Shown here one piece after another: positions 25,396 through 35,030 of a stretch of 64,000 nt of DNA. Made by a program: the position numbers and the translations under genes. The notes beneath the pieces are model-generated. The model did not search any database and had not been told where the DNA came from. It worked only from the letters and a program-made list of their open reading frames with translations. Position 1 is the first letter of the stretch, and the number at the start of each line of letters is the position of its first letter. The stretch is from JADJPO01 sp963750395. GTDB lineage: Bacteria; Actinomycetota; Actinomycetes; Actinomycetales; Kineosporiaceae. The stretch lies in contig CAVVQM010000006.1 of NCBI GenBank assembly GCA_963750395.1, positions 310,001 through 374,000 of the forward strand, written 5' to 3'.

Positions 25396-28300
25396 TCATC
25401 CTGCCCCTCCGATCGGCGAGCGGCGTCGGATCATGGCGAAGAGAACGTCCACTTCCTGTACGCGCAGTAGTCGCAGCATCACCACATAGGACACGGCCAT
25501 CGCGATCCCGATCGCGGCGACGACGACCATCGAATCGAGCCGACCGGCGGTGGCCACCTCCGGCGCGGTCAGGCGCAGAGCCACTCCGATCCCTCCGGCG
25601 GCGGCCGCGGCCACCACGAGCCGCAGGTGGGTCCACAGGATGCGCCGGAGATCGAGGCCGCCGAGCAGGCGGCGCACGAGGGGGAGCCAGATAGCGAAGG
25701 TGATCGTGGTCGACACCGCAAGCGCCAGGCCGACCGTGGCGGCCACGTCGCCGGCCTCGACCAGCTGAGGTGCCCAGAGCGCGCCGCCGGTCCACAGGAC
25801 GGTGCCGAGGGCGCCGACCCAGAAGGGGGTGCGGGCGTCGGAGAAGGCGTAGAAGACCCGCTGGACCAGGTACTGCGCGCTGTAGGGGACCAGCCCCAGC
25901 AACATCAGGACGGCCGCCGAGGCGTACTGCAGGGTGGTCGTCGGGTCGGTGCCGACGAACATCGCGTTGATCAGATAGGCGCCGAGGACGAAGAAGAAGA
26001 CCGTGGCGAACGTGGTCACCACCGACACGCTGCGCATGGCCTGGGACAGGTCGCTGCGCACCAGGTCCCGGCGTCCCTCGGCCGCGGCGGCGGACATCGG
26101 GGTGAACAGCGCGGTCACGACGGAGACCGTGATCAACGAATGCGGCAACATGAAGATCAGGTAGGCGTTGTCCAACACGGTGCGGCCGCCCGCGACGTCG
26201 GCGTTCTGCCCGGCCCCGTTGACCACCCGGGAGATGACCAGGAAGCCCAGTTGGGCGACGACCACCCCGGCGAAGGTCCAGCCGGCCACGGACCCGGCGG
26301 TGCGCAGCCCGACCCCGCGCCAGCCCCAGCGTGGACGCCACCGATACCCGGTGCGGTTCAGCACCGGGACCAGGATCAGCGCCTGTGCCACCACCCCGAG
26401 CGTGGTCGTCGCGGCGAGGATCGTGACGTCGAGCCCCGACCAGTCCTCGACCGGACGGACCCCGCGGCCTGCCACCGCGATGAACAGCCCCATGCCCGCG
26501 ATGGCCACGATGTTGTTGACCACGGGCGCCCACGTGTACGGACCGAAACTGCCGCGCGCGTTGAGCACCTGCCCGTACAGCGTGTACAGCCCGTAGAAGA
26601 AGATCTGCGGCAGGCACCACAGAGCGAAGGCGGTGCCGAGAGCGATCTTCGGCTCCGGCCAGTCCTTGCTGTACAGCCGGATCAGGATCGGCGCGAGAGC
26701 GGTGAGCACGATCGTCGCGATCCCGAGGATGAGGATCGCCAGCGTGAGGAGCCGGTCGACGTACTCCGCACCGCCGTCCGGCTGTTTCGCCGCACGCACG
26801 ATCTGGGGCACCAGGACGGCGTTGAGCGCGCCACCGCCGATCAGGATGAACAGCGTGTTGGGCAGGGTGTTGGCGGTGTTGAACGCGTCCCCGGAGGCCA
26901 TCGCGCCGATGGCCGCGGAGAGGACGACGACGCGCACCAGGCCGAGGATCCGGGACACCAGGGTCCCGGCCGACATCACGGCGCTGCTGCGGATCAGCGA
27001 GCGGGCCCGGGACGTCGGCGGCGTCGAGCCTGTCCGTCGCCCCTCGTCCGCGACGGTGGCCCGTTCAGTGGCCGGCGCGGTGGCCCCGTCGGTGCCTTCG
27101 GCGGCGCCCTCGTGGGTGGCCGGGCCGGCGCGCGAGGACGCTCGGGTGCTGGGTATGCGACCCACGTCGTCCGGATCGGGGACGCTCTCGGGCGGGATCC
27201 GGCTGCCTCGGCCCCGGCGAGCGCTGCGCACCAGTCCGGACAGCAGCAGCACGCCGAGCAACCCGCCCCCGATCAGCAGCGCCCGGTCCTCCCAGTCGTG
27301 GCGGACCCGGACCTGGATCGGATCGGCGGCGGTGTAGAAGGGGCGGTCGGCGCCCGGGGCGCTGAGGGACACGATGACGTCCACGTCGCCGTTCGCTCGG
27401 GCGTCCACGGTGACCAGGGCGTTCGTTCGGGACGTGGTGCCGGGTTCTGCCGCCGGCAGGAGGATCGATTGGGGGCCCTCGGCCACCAGGCGTCCGGATT
27501 GGGGCCGCAGGGTCAGGGTCAGATCGAGGGCGTACGGGAGGGTGCTGATGACGGTGACCGGCAGCGACCCACTGCGGGTGAGCAGATTGACCGCGCTCCC
27601 GGTGACGACCGAGACCCCGCTGAAGAGCTGGTCGACCTCGCCGAGGACCTCCCGCCGGGCCGTGGCCAGTCGTTCACCGACCGCGGATCCCGCATCGTCA
27701 CCGCTCCCCGAGCCATCACGCCAGGTCCGGCTGACCAGGGACAGGGTCCGATGCCGGAACGACTGGAACACCGGATTGGGATCGTGCAGGGCGGTCAGCA
27801 TGGTCAGGAACCGCTTGTAGGCGGCGTTCAGCGCTTGCACGTGTTCGACCGGCAGCTCGGCCGCGCGGGCGGCGTCCGGGTAGGTGATCCAGTTCTCGGC
27901 CGTCGGGGCGGCCTGCGCCGGTTGCTCGCGGGCCGCGGAGACGTGTTCCACGTGAATCCATCTCGCCGAGCGCAGCAGGGTCAGACCGGCGCTCACGCCC
28001 TCGGGCCGGGTTGGATCCCAGTCGCGGGGGATCGCTGCCACCACGCCGACCCGGTCGGCCGGCAGCCCGGCGTCCTGGGCTTCCCGGCTCTGGGCCGCCA
28101 GCAGAGCCATCGCGCGCTGAGCCCCCAGGACCGGTTGTGCGCTCAGACCGCCGCCCATGTCGGCCACGGCCCGTCCCAGCTGCGGGTCGCTGACCAGCGC
28201 CGAGACGTCATCGCGAGTGCCGGGAAGGGCCAGCCGCCCGGGCACCTGATCAGGTAGGAGAACGGATCGGGACAGCACCACGGTGCGATCGACGTACCGG

Positions 28301-29481
28301 GCGAGGAGGGAGACCGTCTGCGCGTCGGCCAGCCCCTCGACGGGCCAGGAGAGTGAGCGATCCAGAGGAGTGCCGAAGACGTCCCGCGTCGCGGCGAGTG
28401 CGGCGTCCTGGGCGGCCCCGACCAGGGCGACGGCGTTCGCGTGCGCCACTGCGGTCAGGTCGAGATCCCCCCACGGGAGCGAGTAGACGTCGCGGCCGGA
28501 GGAGCCGGCGACCAGCGACTCCAGCCAGGCGGTGGCCTCCGTCGCGGTCCGGTCGGCCTGACTGGTGGGCTCGGCGGGGGTGGCGGGCGCCGGTGTGGGC
28601 GTCGACCCGGAGGCCCGCGCACCGCCGTCCGAGGTAGGCCGCGGTGCGGTCGTGGCGTTCCCGGACGGGTCCACGCTGGTGATGCGTGGACTCGCCTCGG
28701 GTGTGCCGGCCGGGGTGCCTGCGGCCTGGGCGCTGCGTGCGGCGGTCAGCAGGCTGGGGTCGAGGGCCCATCCGATCGCCGGGTCGCTCGTGGCGCGTAG
28801 CACCCGGGTGAGGCGACCGGTCTGCGACCAGTCCGAGACGAGCTGGGCTCGCACGGCCCCGTCGTCCTCGGCCGGCGATCCGCCGGGCTGCACGATCGGG
28901 GCCAGCACCGACAGCCGCACCGCGGGCGGCGGTGCCGTGGGCACGGGGTCCCAGACCACGAAGGTCCGCTGGACGGCGAGCCGCCGGACGCCGTCCCCGG
29001 CGTCGCCGACGACCTCGACGGCCAGGCCGCGCGGACCGAACGCGTCCGCGTCCGCCGGCAGGCCGAGGAACTGAGCGGTGCCGGTCAGGGAGAAGCTCTG
29101 CGTGCCGCCCGGCGGGAGCGGTCGCTCCAGGGAGGTGGAGGCCCACACGGTGCCCGCCCAGGCGTCGTCCGGTTGAGCCGCCCAGGCCGCGATGCCGTCC
29201 GAGTCCAGCAGGGCCCAGTCGATGCTGAGCCGCACGGCCAGCCCGGTGACCGGCCCGGAGCCGCCGTTGCTGATCGTTCCCTGAAGCGTGTACCGGCCGT
29301 CAGGGGCCAGCGACGGCGTCGACACGGAGGTGATCTCGACAGCAAGGGTGGACGCGGTGCTGGCGGCCGGGCGGGGTGCCGCGCCGACCGCCGGGGCACC
29401 CGCGCCGGCCAGCCCGAACCCGCAGAGCAGGACGGCGGCGGTGAGCCGGCGGAGTCCTCGCACCGCCCGCCGGCGGATCAC
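25396..29481 (-). CDS. murJ: DUF6049 protein fused to lipid II flippase MurJ
   Basis: One 1361-codon frame. Residues 1-30 are a signal peptide. Residues 35 to about 730 match the DUF6049 exported protein usually encoded just before murJ (Rv3909-like), ending in a membrane helix (LIGGGLLGVLLLSGLV). A charged linker of about 80 residues follows. MurJ begins near residue 825 with SLIRSSAVMSAGTLVSRILGLVR (the Met codon at 26976 is residue 836) and has the many helices of the MVF/MATE flippase that exports lipid II. These are normally two overlapping genes. The fusion may be genuine or produced by one small indel. The GTG start overlaps the Nudix stop as GTGA. Confidence 0.85.
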   Translation of the reverse strand: MIRRRAVRGLRRLTAAVLLCGFGLAGAGAPAVGAAPRPAASTASTLAVEITSVSTPSLAPDGRYTLQGTISNGGSGPVTGLAVRLSIDWALLDSDGIAAWAAQPDDAWAGTVWASTSLERPLPPGGTQSFSLTGTAQFLGLPADADAFGPRGLAVEVVGDAGDGVRRLAVQRTFVVWDPVPTAPPPAVRLSVLAPIVQPGGSPAEDDGAVRAQLVSDWSQTGRLTRVLRATSDPAIGWALDPSLLTAARSAQAAGTPAGTPEASPRITSVDPSGNATTAPRPTSDGGARASGSTPTPAPATPAEPTSQADRTATEATAWLESLVAGSSGRDVYSLPWGDLDLTAVAHANAVALVGAAQDAALAATRDVFGTPLDRSLSWPVEGLADAQTVSLLARYVDRTVVLSRSVLLPDQVPGRLALPGTRDDVSALVSDPQLGRAVADMGGGLSAQPVLGAQRAMALLAAQSREAQDAGLPADRVGVVAAIPRDWDPTRPEGVSAGLTLLRSARWIHVEHVSAAREQPAQAAPTAENWITYPDAARAAELPVEHVQALNAAYKRFLTMLTALHDPNPVFQSFRHRTLSLVSRTWRDGSGSGDDAGSAVGERLATARREVLGEVDQLFSGVSVVTGSAVNLLTRSGSLPVTVISTLPYALDLTLTLRPQSGRLVAEGPQSILLPAAEPGTTSRTNALVTVDARANGDVDVIVSLSAPGADRPFYTAADPIQVRVRHDWEDRALLIGGGLLGVLLLSGLVRSARRGRGSRIPPESVPDPDDVGRIPSTRASSRAGPATHEGAAEGTDGATAPATERATVADEGRRTGSTPPTSRARSLIRSSAVMSAGTLVSRILGLVRVVVLSAAIGAMASGDAFNTANTLPNTLFILIGGGALNAVLVPQIVRAAKQPDGGAEYVDRLLTLAILILGIATIVLTALAPILIRLYSKDWPEPKIALGTAFALWCLPQIFFYGLYTLYGQVLNARGSFGPYTWAPVVNNIVAIAGMGLFIAVAGRGVRPVEDWSGLDVTILAATTTLGVVAQALILVPVLNRTGYRWRPRWGWRGVGLRTAGSVAGWTFAGVVVAQLGFLVISRVVNGAGQNADVAGGRTVLDNAYLIFMLPHSLITVSVVTALFTPMSAAAAEGRRDLVRSDLSQAMRSVSVVTTFATVFFFVLGAYLINAMFVGTDPTTTLQYASAAVLMLLGLVPYSAQYLVQRVFYAFSDARTPFWVGALGTVLWTGGALWAPQLVEAGDVAATVGLALAVSTTITFAIWLPLVRRLLGGLDLRRILWTHLRLVVAAAAAGGIGVALRLTAPEVATAGRLDSMVVVAAIGIAMAVSYVVMLRLLRVQEVDVLFAMIRRRSPIGGAG
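27944..27959 (+). promoter_or_regulatory. parS-like site inside the DUF6049 part
   Basis: TGTTCCACGTGAATCC matches the ParB consensus at 13 of 16 bases with CACGTG intact. It is the farthest such site from oriC in this window. Confidence 0.45.
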
Positions 29482-29993
29482 GCCGAGTCCGCCAGGAGGG
29501 TCATCGCCGTGCGGGCGATCCGGCGTTCATTGGGGAAGGCGAGGCGGATGCCGAGGTCGTCCAGGGGGACCCACGCGGCGTCCACGGCCTCGTGATCCGG
29601 GTCGTTCTCGATGGTCAGGTGACCACCGGTCGCCTCCAGCAGGAAGTGGTGAACCTTCTTGTGGATGCGCCGACCGTCGGCGGAGAACCAGTAGTCGATG
29701 GCGCCCAACGCGGCGACGATCCGGCCGTCGATGCCGGTCTCCTCGGCGATCTCGCGGACGGCGGCCTGCTCGGCGGTCTCGCCGGCCTCGAGGTGGCCCT
29801 TGGGTAGACACCATTCGAGGCGTCCGGCTCGGTTGAAACGGGCGATCACGGCCGCGCTCAGGGGGGTGGCCGCGAGGTCGACGACGAGTCCGCCGGCCGA
29901 GGTCTCAAGCACCGTCGGGGCCTTCTGGCGACCTCGTCCGCCCCTTCGCCCGGGACGCGGGTCCGGGCGCGGTCGACGAGAGGGACGGGGCAT
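29478..29993 (-). CDS. Nudix hydrolase (MutT4-like)
   Basis: A 171-residue protein with a perfect Nudix box, GHLEAGETAEQAAVREIAEETGI (G-x5-E-x7-REUxEExGU), at about residues 66-88. The first 30 residues are an Arg/Pro-rich basic tail, as in the homologue upstream of murJ in mycobacteria (Rv3908). Nudix enzymes hydrolyse nucleoside diphosphates linked to another group; the substrate is not evident. It overlaps the downstream fusion gene by four bases and diverges from the CCA enzyme. Confidence 0.9.
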   Translation of the reverse strand: MPRPSRRPRPDPRPGRRGGRGRQKAPTVLETSAGGLVVDLAATPLSAAVIARFNRAGRLEWCLPKGHLEAGETAEQAAVREIAEETGIDGRIVAALGAIDYWFSADGRRIHKKVHHFLLEATGGHLTIENDPDHEAVDAAWVPLDDLGIRLAFPNERRIARTAMTLLADSA

Positions 29994-30085
29994 CGTGTCA
30001 CTCTAACCGCGCGGCGTCGTGGCACCGGTTCTCGCCGCGAGGGGTCGGCACGGCGTCGCCTCTGCGTGTGCCACGCTTGGGCATC

Positions 30086-31588
30086 ATGTCCGCCGAGCTC
30101 GCCGTTCTGCGCCGCCGTCTGACCGTCGCCCTGAGCCATCTGCCCAGCGAGATCCACGAACTGGCCGAGGCTTTCGCGGCGGCCGGCCATCGCCTGGCCC
30201 TCGTCGGTGGCCCGGTCCGGGACGCCGCTCTCGGGCGCACCGCTCCCGACCTCGACTTCACCACCGATGCCCACCCGGATCGGACCGAGGCGATCCTGAT
30301 CTCCTGGGGGGACGCCTGCTGGGACATCGGCAAGGCGTTCGGCACCATCGGGGCGAAGCGCGGCGGCCTGATCGCCGAGGTGACGACCTACCGCAGCGAG
30401 TCCTACGACCCGGCCAGCCGCAAGCCGGAGGTGGTCTACGGGGACACGATCGAGGGTGATCTGTCGCGCCGCGACTTCACCGTGAACGCGGTGGCGGTCG
30501 ATCTGGCCACGCTGGAGGTGATCGATCCGCACGATGGGCTGGCGGATCTGGCCGCGGGGTGGCTGCGCACGCCGGGCACCCCGGAGCAGTCCTTCGGGGA
30601 CGACCCGCTGCGGATGATGCGTGCGGCCCGCTTCAGCGCCCAGTTGGGTCTCGACGTCGACGCCGGTGTGTTCGAGGCGATGACCGCGATGGCCGAGCGG
30701 ATCACCATCGTGGCCGCCGAGCGGGTGCGGTCGGAGCTGGAGAAGCTGCTGCTCGCTTCGAACCCGCGCCGCGGGGTGGAGCTGCTGGTCGAGACCGGTC
30801 TGATGGATCACGTGCTGCCCGAGGTGCCGGCGCTGAAGCTGGAGATCGACGAGCATCACCGTCACAAGGACGTCTACGAGCATTCCCTGACGGTCCTGGA
30901 ACAGGCCATCGATCTGGAGGATCCGCCGGGCACGTCACCGGAGGACGGCGTGCCAGGCCCGGATCTGGTGCTCCGCCTCGCCGCGCTGCTGCACGACATC
31001 GGCAAGCCGGCCACGCGCCGGTTCGAGTCGGGCGGCGGGGTGAGCTTCCACCACCACGAGGTGGTCGGCGCCAAGCTCGCCCGGCAGCGGCTCAAGCAGC
31101 TGCGGTTCGACAAGGAGACCATCAATCAGGTGGTCAAGCTGATCGGGCTGCACCTGCGTTTCCACGGCTACGGCGACGGCGCCTGGACCGATTCGGCGGT
31201 GCGCCGCTACGTCACCGACGCCGGTGATCAGTTGCAGCGGCTGCACCGGCTGACCCGCTCGGACTGCACCACCCGCAACCAGCGCAAGGCGATGCGGCTG
31301 TCGGCCGCCTACGACGACCTGGAGCAGCGCATCGCGGAGCTGGCCGAGCAGGAGGAGCTCAAGGCCGTGCGGCCCGACCTGGACGGCACGGCGATCATGG
31401 CGATCCTGGGGATCGGTCCGGGCCGCGACGTCGGTCGCGCCTGGAACCACCTGAAGGAGCTGCGACTCGACCGCGGCCCGCTCGCACCCGAGGAGGCCGA
31501 GGCCGAGCTGGTCGCCTGGTGGCAGGCCCAGCAGGCCCAGCAGGCCCAGCAGACCGAGCAGGCCGAGGAGGGCTCCGAGGCGCGATGA
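30086..31588 (+). CDS. CCA tRNA nucleotidyltransferase
   Basis: About 500 residues from the ATG at 30086; an in-frame GTG lies 18 bases upstream. The class II nucleotidyltransferase head shows LALVGGPVRDAALGRTAPDLDFTTDA with the DxD pair, then RRDFTVNAVAVD and DDPLRMMRAARFSAQLGLD. An HD domain follows (LAALLHDIGKPATR...HHHEVVGAKLA). This is the arrangement of the mycobacterial PcnA/Rv3907 enzyme that adds or repairs the 3' CCA of tRNA. The C-terminus is a Gln/Ala repeat from a CAGGCC tandem (31525-31560). It overlaps the methyltransferase by ATGA. Confidence 0.93.
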   Translation: MSAELAVLRRRLTVALSHLPSEIHELAEAFAAAGHRLALVGGPVRDAALGRTAPDLDFTTDAHPDRTEAILISWGDACWDIGKAFGTIGAKRGGLIAEVTTYRSESYDPASRKPEVVYGDTIEGDLSRRDFTVNAVAVDLATLEVIDPHDGLADLAAGWLRTPGTPEQSFGDDPLRMMRAARFSAQLGLDVDAGVFEAMTAMAERITIVAAERVRSELEKLLLASNPRRGVELLVETGLMDHVLPEVPALKLEIDEHHRHKDVYEHSLTVLEQAIDLEDPPGTSPEDGVPGPDLVLRLAALLHDIGKPATRRFESGGGVSFHHHEVVGAKLARQRLKQLRFDKETINQVVKLIGLHLRFHGYGDGAWTDSAVRRYVTDAGDQLQRLHRLTRSDCTTRNQRKAMRLSAAYDDLEQRIAELAEQEELKAVRPDLDGTAIMAILGIGPGRDVGRAWNHLKELRLDRGPLAPEEAEAELVAWWQAQQAQQAQQTEQAEEGSEAR

Positions 31589-32423
31589 GCATCGAGGCGC
31601 AGCTGCCCGCCATGTACACCGACCTGGCGCAATGGTGGCCGCTGCTGTCGCCGCCGGAGGACTACGTCGACGAGGCCGCGATGATCGCGGGACTGTTGCG
31701 CGCGGCCCTGGCCCGCCGCCCGGGGTCGCCGCGGCCCGTCCTGCTCGAGCTGGGCAGCGGGGGCGGGCACAACGCCGTCCATCTGGCCGCCGACTTCGAG
31801 CCGGTGCTGGTGGACGCCTCGGCGCAGATGCTCGAGGTCTCCCGCCGGCTCAACCCCGACCTGGAGCATCATCTCGGCGACATGCGCGGCGTCCGGCTCG
31901 GGCGCACCGTGGACGCCGTCCTGATCCACGATGCCATCGGGTACCTGCTCACCGAGTCCGACCTGGACGCCGCCTTCGCCACGGCCCGCGCGCACCTCGG
32001 CCCGGCGGGGGTGGCGGTCATCGTGCCCGACCACACCCGCGAGACCTTCCGGCCGGGCACCGAACACGGCGGCTCCGACAGTGACGGCTCGATGACGGTG
32101 ACGACTCGGACGGTGACGACGAGACCTCCGGCGGCGTCCGGGCCGGTGCGCGGTACCTGCGCTGGACCTGGGACCCGGCCGGGTCCGACACCTGGGTGCG
32201 TGCCGACTTCTCCTATCTCCTGCGGGACGAGGACGGCCGGGTCACCACCGCGACGGACTCGCACCGCCTGGGGTTGTTCCCGATCTCGACCTGGCTGGAG
32301 CTTCTGCAGAAGAACGGTTTCGAGGTGACCACAGTGACGGAGCAGGACGAGGAGAGCGGCTGGACCCGGCACATCTTCGTGGCGCAGGTTCAGGCGTGCG
32401 ACGTCCGCCGCACCCAGGCGTAA
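31585..32423 (+). CDS. SAM-dependent methyltransferase (frameshifted)
   Basis: The first frame gives a class I methyltransferase: VLLELGSGGGHNAVHLAADF (motif I), EPVLVDASAQMLEVSRRLNP, and AVLIHDAIGYLLTESDLDAAF. Near 32085, in an Asp-rich GAC/GGT stretch, the meaningful frame changes by one base. The rest (YLRWTWDPAGSDTWVRADFSYLLRDEDGR...LFPISTWLELLQKNGFEV) lies in the next frame, ending at 32423. A restored protein would be about 279 residues. The substrate is unknown. It starts within the last codon of the CCA enzyme and its 3' end overlaps the convergent MFS gene by 34 bases. Confidence 0.75.
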
Positions 32424-33688
32424 CCGAGGCCGGACAGCAGGTAGACCACGGCGATCACCACGAACAGCCCGGGGGAGTTGCCGTCGGCCGGCAGGACCAG
32501 CGCACACACCCCGGCCGCGCCGACGAAGGTGATGTTGAACAACGTGTCGTAGAAGGACATCGCCCGGCCGCGGAACTGGTCGTCGGTGTGGGCCTGCACG
32601 ATCGAGTCGACGCAGATCTTGGTGCCCTGCATCGCGATGCCCACCGCGAACCCGGCGGCCAGGGCCATCGGATAGGTGATCCTGGTGGCGAACCCGGCGG
32701 CCAGGACGGCCGCGAACAGGCAGCACAGCACGATCCAGCGCTCCAGCGGCATGCGTCGGGTGACGGCCGGGGTGATGAGGGCCGCCGCGAAGAACCCGAC
32801 CCCGGAGACGACGAACGCGACCGCCAGCCGCAGCGCGCCGGTGTCCGGGTCGGCCGGATCGGCGAACGTGGCCCGGCACAGCAGGAACATGGCCACGGTG
32901 ACCAGCCCGAAGGCGAAACGCTGCCCGGCGACGACGGCCAGGGCGTCGAAGGCGGGACGGCGCCGCCAGAGGTGCCTGCCCGCCTCGATCAGTCCGTGCG
33001 CGACCCCTCGGGCCGCGTCCGGCAGGCTCTGCCAGTCCTGGACGTCGGCGTCGTCGGGTCCGAGAAGATCCCGGTGCATGAGCCGCGCCGTGACCGAGGA
33101 GGCGAGGTAGACACCGGCGGCCAGCAGCAGGATGGCAGAGTCCCCGCCGTCACCGCCCTGGAGGAGTTCGCGCATCCCCACGGCCACGCCCGCCCCGCTC
33201 AGGGCGAACACGGTGCCGCTGGTCGTGGAGACCGCGTTGGCCATGACCAGCTCGTCGCGCACGACCACGTGCGGAAGGCTGGCCCCGAGCCCGGCCAGGA
33301 AGAAGCGGTTGATCGACAGGCAGACCAGCACGAGCAGGTACAGCCACAGACCGACCGCGCCGCTGAGGACCATGGCGGCCACGACGACGACGATGACCGA
33401 GCGCAGCAGGTTGGCCCGCACCAGCACCTGTCGCCGGCTCCAGCGGTCGAGCAGGACACCTGCGAAGGGCCCGACCAGGGTGTACGGCAGGATCGCCACG
33501 GCGAAGGCGAACGCGATCCCCTTCGCCGACGTGGCGCGCTCGGGGGAGAAGAAGAACAGACTGGCCAGGGCCGCCTCGAAGATCCCGTCGCCGAGCTGTG
33601 AGCTCAACCGGGTCGCGTAGAGCCGGCGGAAGTCCCGGCTGCGGAGAACGATGCGCAGGTCGGTGACGAATCGACCGGCGGTGGACAC
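32390..33688 (-). CDS. MFS transporter
   Basis: A 432-residue integral membrane protein starting at a GTG (33688) with VSTAGRFVTDLRIVLRSRDFRRLY. Roughly twelve helices are visible. A major-facilitator loop 2-3 motif occurs as GVLLDRWSRRQVLVRANLLR. The N-terminal region (SQLGDGIFEAALASLFFFSPERATSAKGIAFAF) matches the DHA-like exporters found beside pcnA in actinobacteria. The substrate is unknown, perhaps a drug. It diverges from the acyltransferase-like gene with 47 bases between. Confidence 0.85.
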   Translation of the reverse strand: MSTAGRFVTDLRIVLRSRDFRRLYATRLSSQLGDGIFEAALASLFFFSPERATSAKGIAFAFAVAILPYTLVGPFAGVLLDRWSRRQVLVRANLLRSVIVVVVAAMVLSGAVGLWLYLLVLVCLSINRFFLAGLGASLPHVVVRDELVMANAVSTTSGTVFALSGAGVAVGMRELLQGGDGGDSAILLLAAGVYLASSVTARLMHRDLLGPDDADVQDWQSLPDAARGVAHGLIEAGRHLWRRRPAFDALAVVAGQRFAFGLVTVAMFLLCRATFADPADPDTGALRLAVAFVVSGVGFFAAALITPAVTRRMPLERWIVLCCLFAAVLAAGFATRITYPMALAAGFAVGIAMQGTKICVDSIVQAHTDDQFRGRAMSFYDTLFNITFVGAAGVCALVLPADGNSPGLFVVIAVVYLLSGLGYAWVRRTSHA

Positions 33689-33735
33689 ACCTGCAACAGT
33701 AGGGGTGGCCCCGCCGGCTGCGGCACGATACCGGG

Positions 33736-34999
33736 ATGGCCACGTCGACGGTGAGGGCGCCGTCCCGCCTGGTTGCCCTCGATGTGCTGCGTGCCGCGGC
33801 CATTCTCGGCATGATCGCCGTCCACGTCGGCTTTCCGTTCGTGGAGCGCCCGATCGGGTCCGTGGTGGGTGCTGTCGCAGGCCGCCGGCTTCTCGGCGGG
33901 GGCCTTCGCGGTCTCCGCCGGGGTGGGCATGTCCCTGACGGATCCCCGGCCCCCGCGCCCCGGTGGCGGATCCGGACGGCGGATCGCGGCGTCCATGGTG
34001 CTGCGTGGGGTGGCCCTGTTCGTGCTGGGCGTGCTCGTCGAGCCGTTCTCCTCCGCGATCCTGGTGATCCTGTGCACCTACGGCGTCCTGTTCGTGATCG
34101 CCGCCGGACTGCGGGGCCTGTCCGGCCGGGCGCTGCTCGCGCTGGGCGTCGTCCTGGGCCTGCTCTGGCCGCCGGTGTCGCTGCTGATCCGGCGGCGGAT
34201 CGACACCCCGGCCACCCTCGAGGTCGGTTGGGATCTGTTCGCCAGAGAGGACTCCGCGGTCGTGCTCGCCAGGACGCTGTTCCTCGACGGTGAGTACCCG
34301 GTACCCACCTGGCTCGCCCTGGCCGCCGTCGCCTGGGGTGCTCATCGCTGTGGGTGGCTCACCCATAACAGCGCGCGCACCCCCCCAGATCCGCCACGGA
34401 GTGACGTTGCGCTCAATAGACGAGCGCAACGTCACGCCGTGCCCATCGGGGGGTGGATCTGCGGGGGGCTGCTGATGGGCGGGTTCGGGGGCTCCTGGCT
34501 CGCGGAACAGGTGTGGCACCCGCGGGCCACGATGATCGCCGACCTGGTCGCCGCCGGGTACTCCCCGTCGTCCGCGCAGGTGGCGGCAGACAATGCGCGT
34601 GGGGTTCCCGCCACGACATCCTGGTCGTCCCTGCTGACCGCGGGCCACCACAGTGGGACCTCGTTCGAGTTGCTGCAGATCCTGGCCGTGTCAGCGACCG
34701 TCTACGCGCTGGCCGCGTACGGATGGCGACGGGTGCCGCGGGTGGTCGAGGCGCTGGCCTGGCCCGGCCGGATCCCGCTCACCCTCTACGTGGGGCATCT
34801 GGTCCTGCTCGGTGCATCCGGCTGGTTCTGGTTGGACCTGCCCGACCCGGCGATGGCGGCCTTCTTGACGGTTCTCGTGCTGTGGGCGGGGGTCTTCGCC
34901 GTGGCGCGGGCCCTGCGCGACGAACGGGGTCCGCTGGAGTCCGTCGTCCGGTGGGTGTCGCTGGCCGGGTCGGGGAGGATTGTGCACCGTCAGCGGTAG
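33736..34999 (+). CDS. DUF1624/DUF418-like membrane acyltransferase homologue (frameshifted, palindrome insertion)
   Basis: The ATG frame at 33736 gives VALDVLRAAAILGMIAVHVGFPF, the first helix of heparan-glucosaminide acyltransferase-like proteins. After about 33862 the family sequence continues in another frame (WVLSQAAGFSAGAFAVSAGVGMSL), so one base is probably wrong. About ten helices follow, ending IPLTLYVGHLVLLGASGWFW, a typical DUF418/DUF1624 C-terminus with the YVGH motif. Residues encoded around 34340-34445 (an Arg/Pro-rich stretch) interrupt a membrane region and coincide with a long palindrome, so an element may have inserted in frame. The function is unknown. Confidence 0.65.
34395..34441. 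repeat. Long palindrome inside a membrane-protein gene
   Basis: Perfect 14-base arms GTGACGTTGCGCTC (34401-34414) and its complement (34422-34435) enclose a 7-base loop. After one mismatch, five more pairs form (34395-34399 with 34437-34441). It looks like a short inserted palindromic element rather than native coding sequence. Confidence 0.8.
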
Positions 35000-35030
35000 C
35001 CAACCCTCCACGACCTCGGCGGAATCGATG

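Noticed and set aside
26000..28257. 876-residue plus-strand frame opposite the DUF6049-MurJ gene
   Set aside because: Its Gly/Arg/His/Gln composition is typical of antisense frames in high-GC DNA.
33689..34651. Extension of the MFS frame to 753 residues
   Set aside because: It runs antisense to the acyltransferase-like gene; the transporter N-terminus is clear at 33688.
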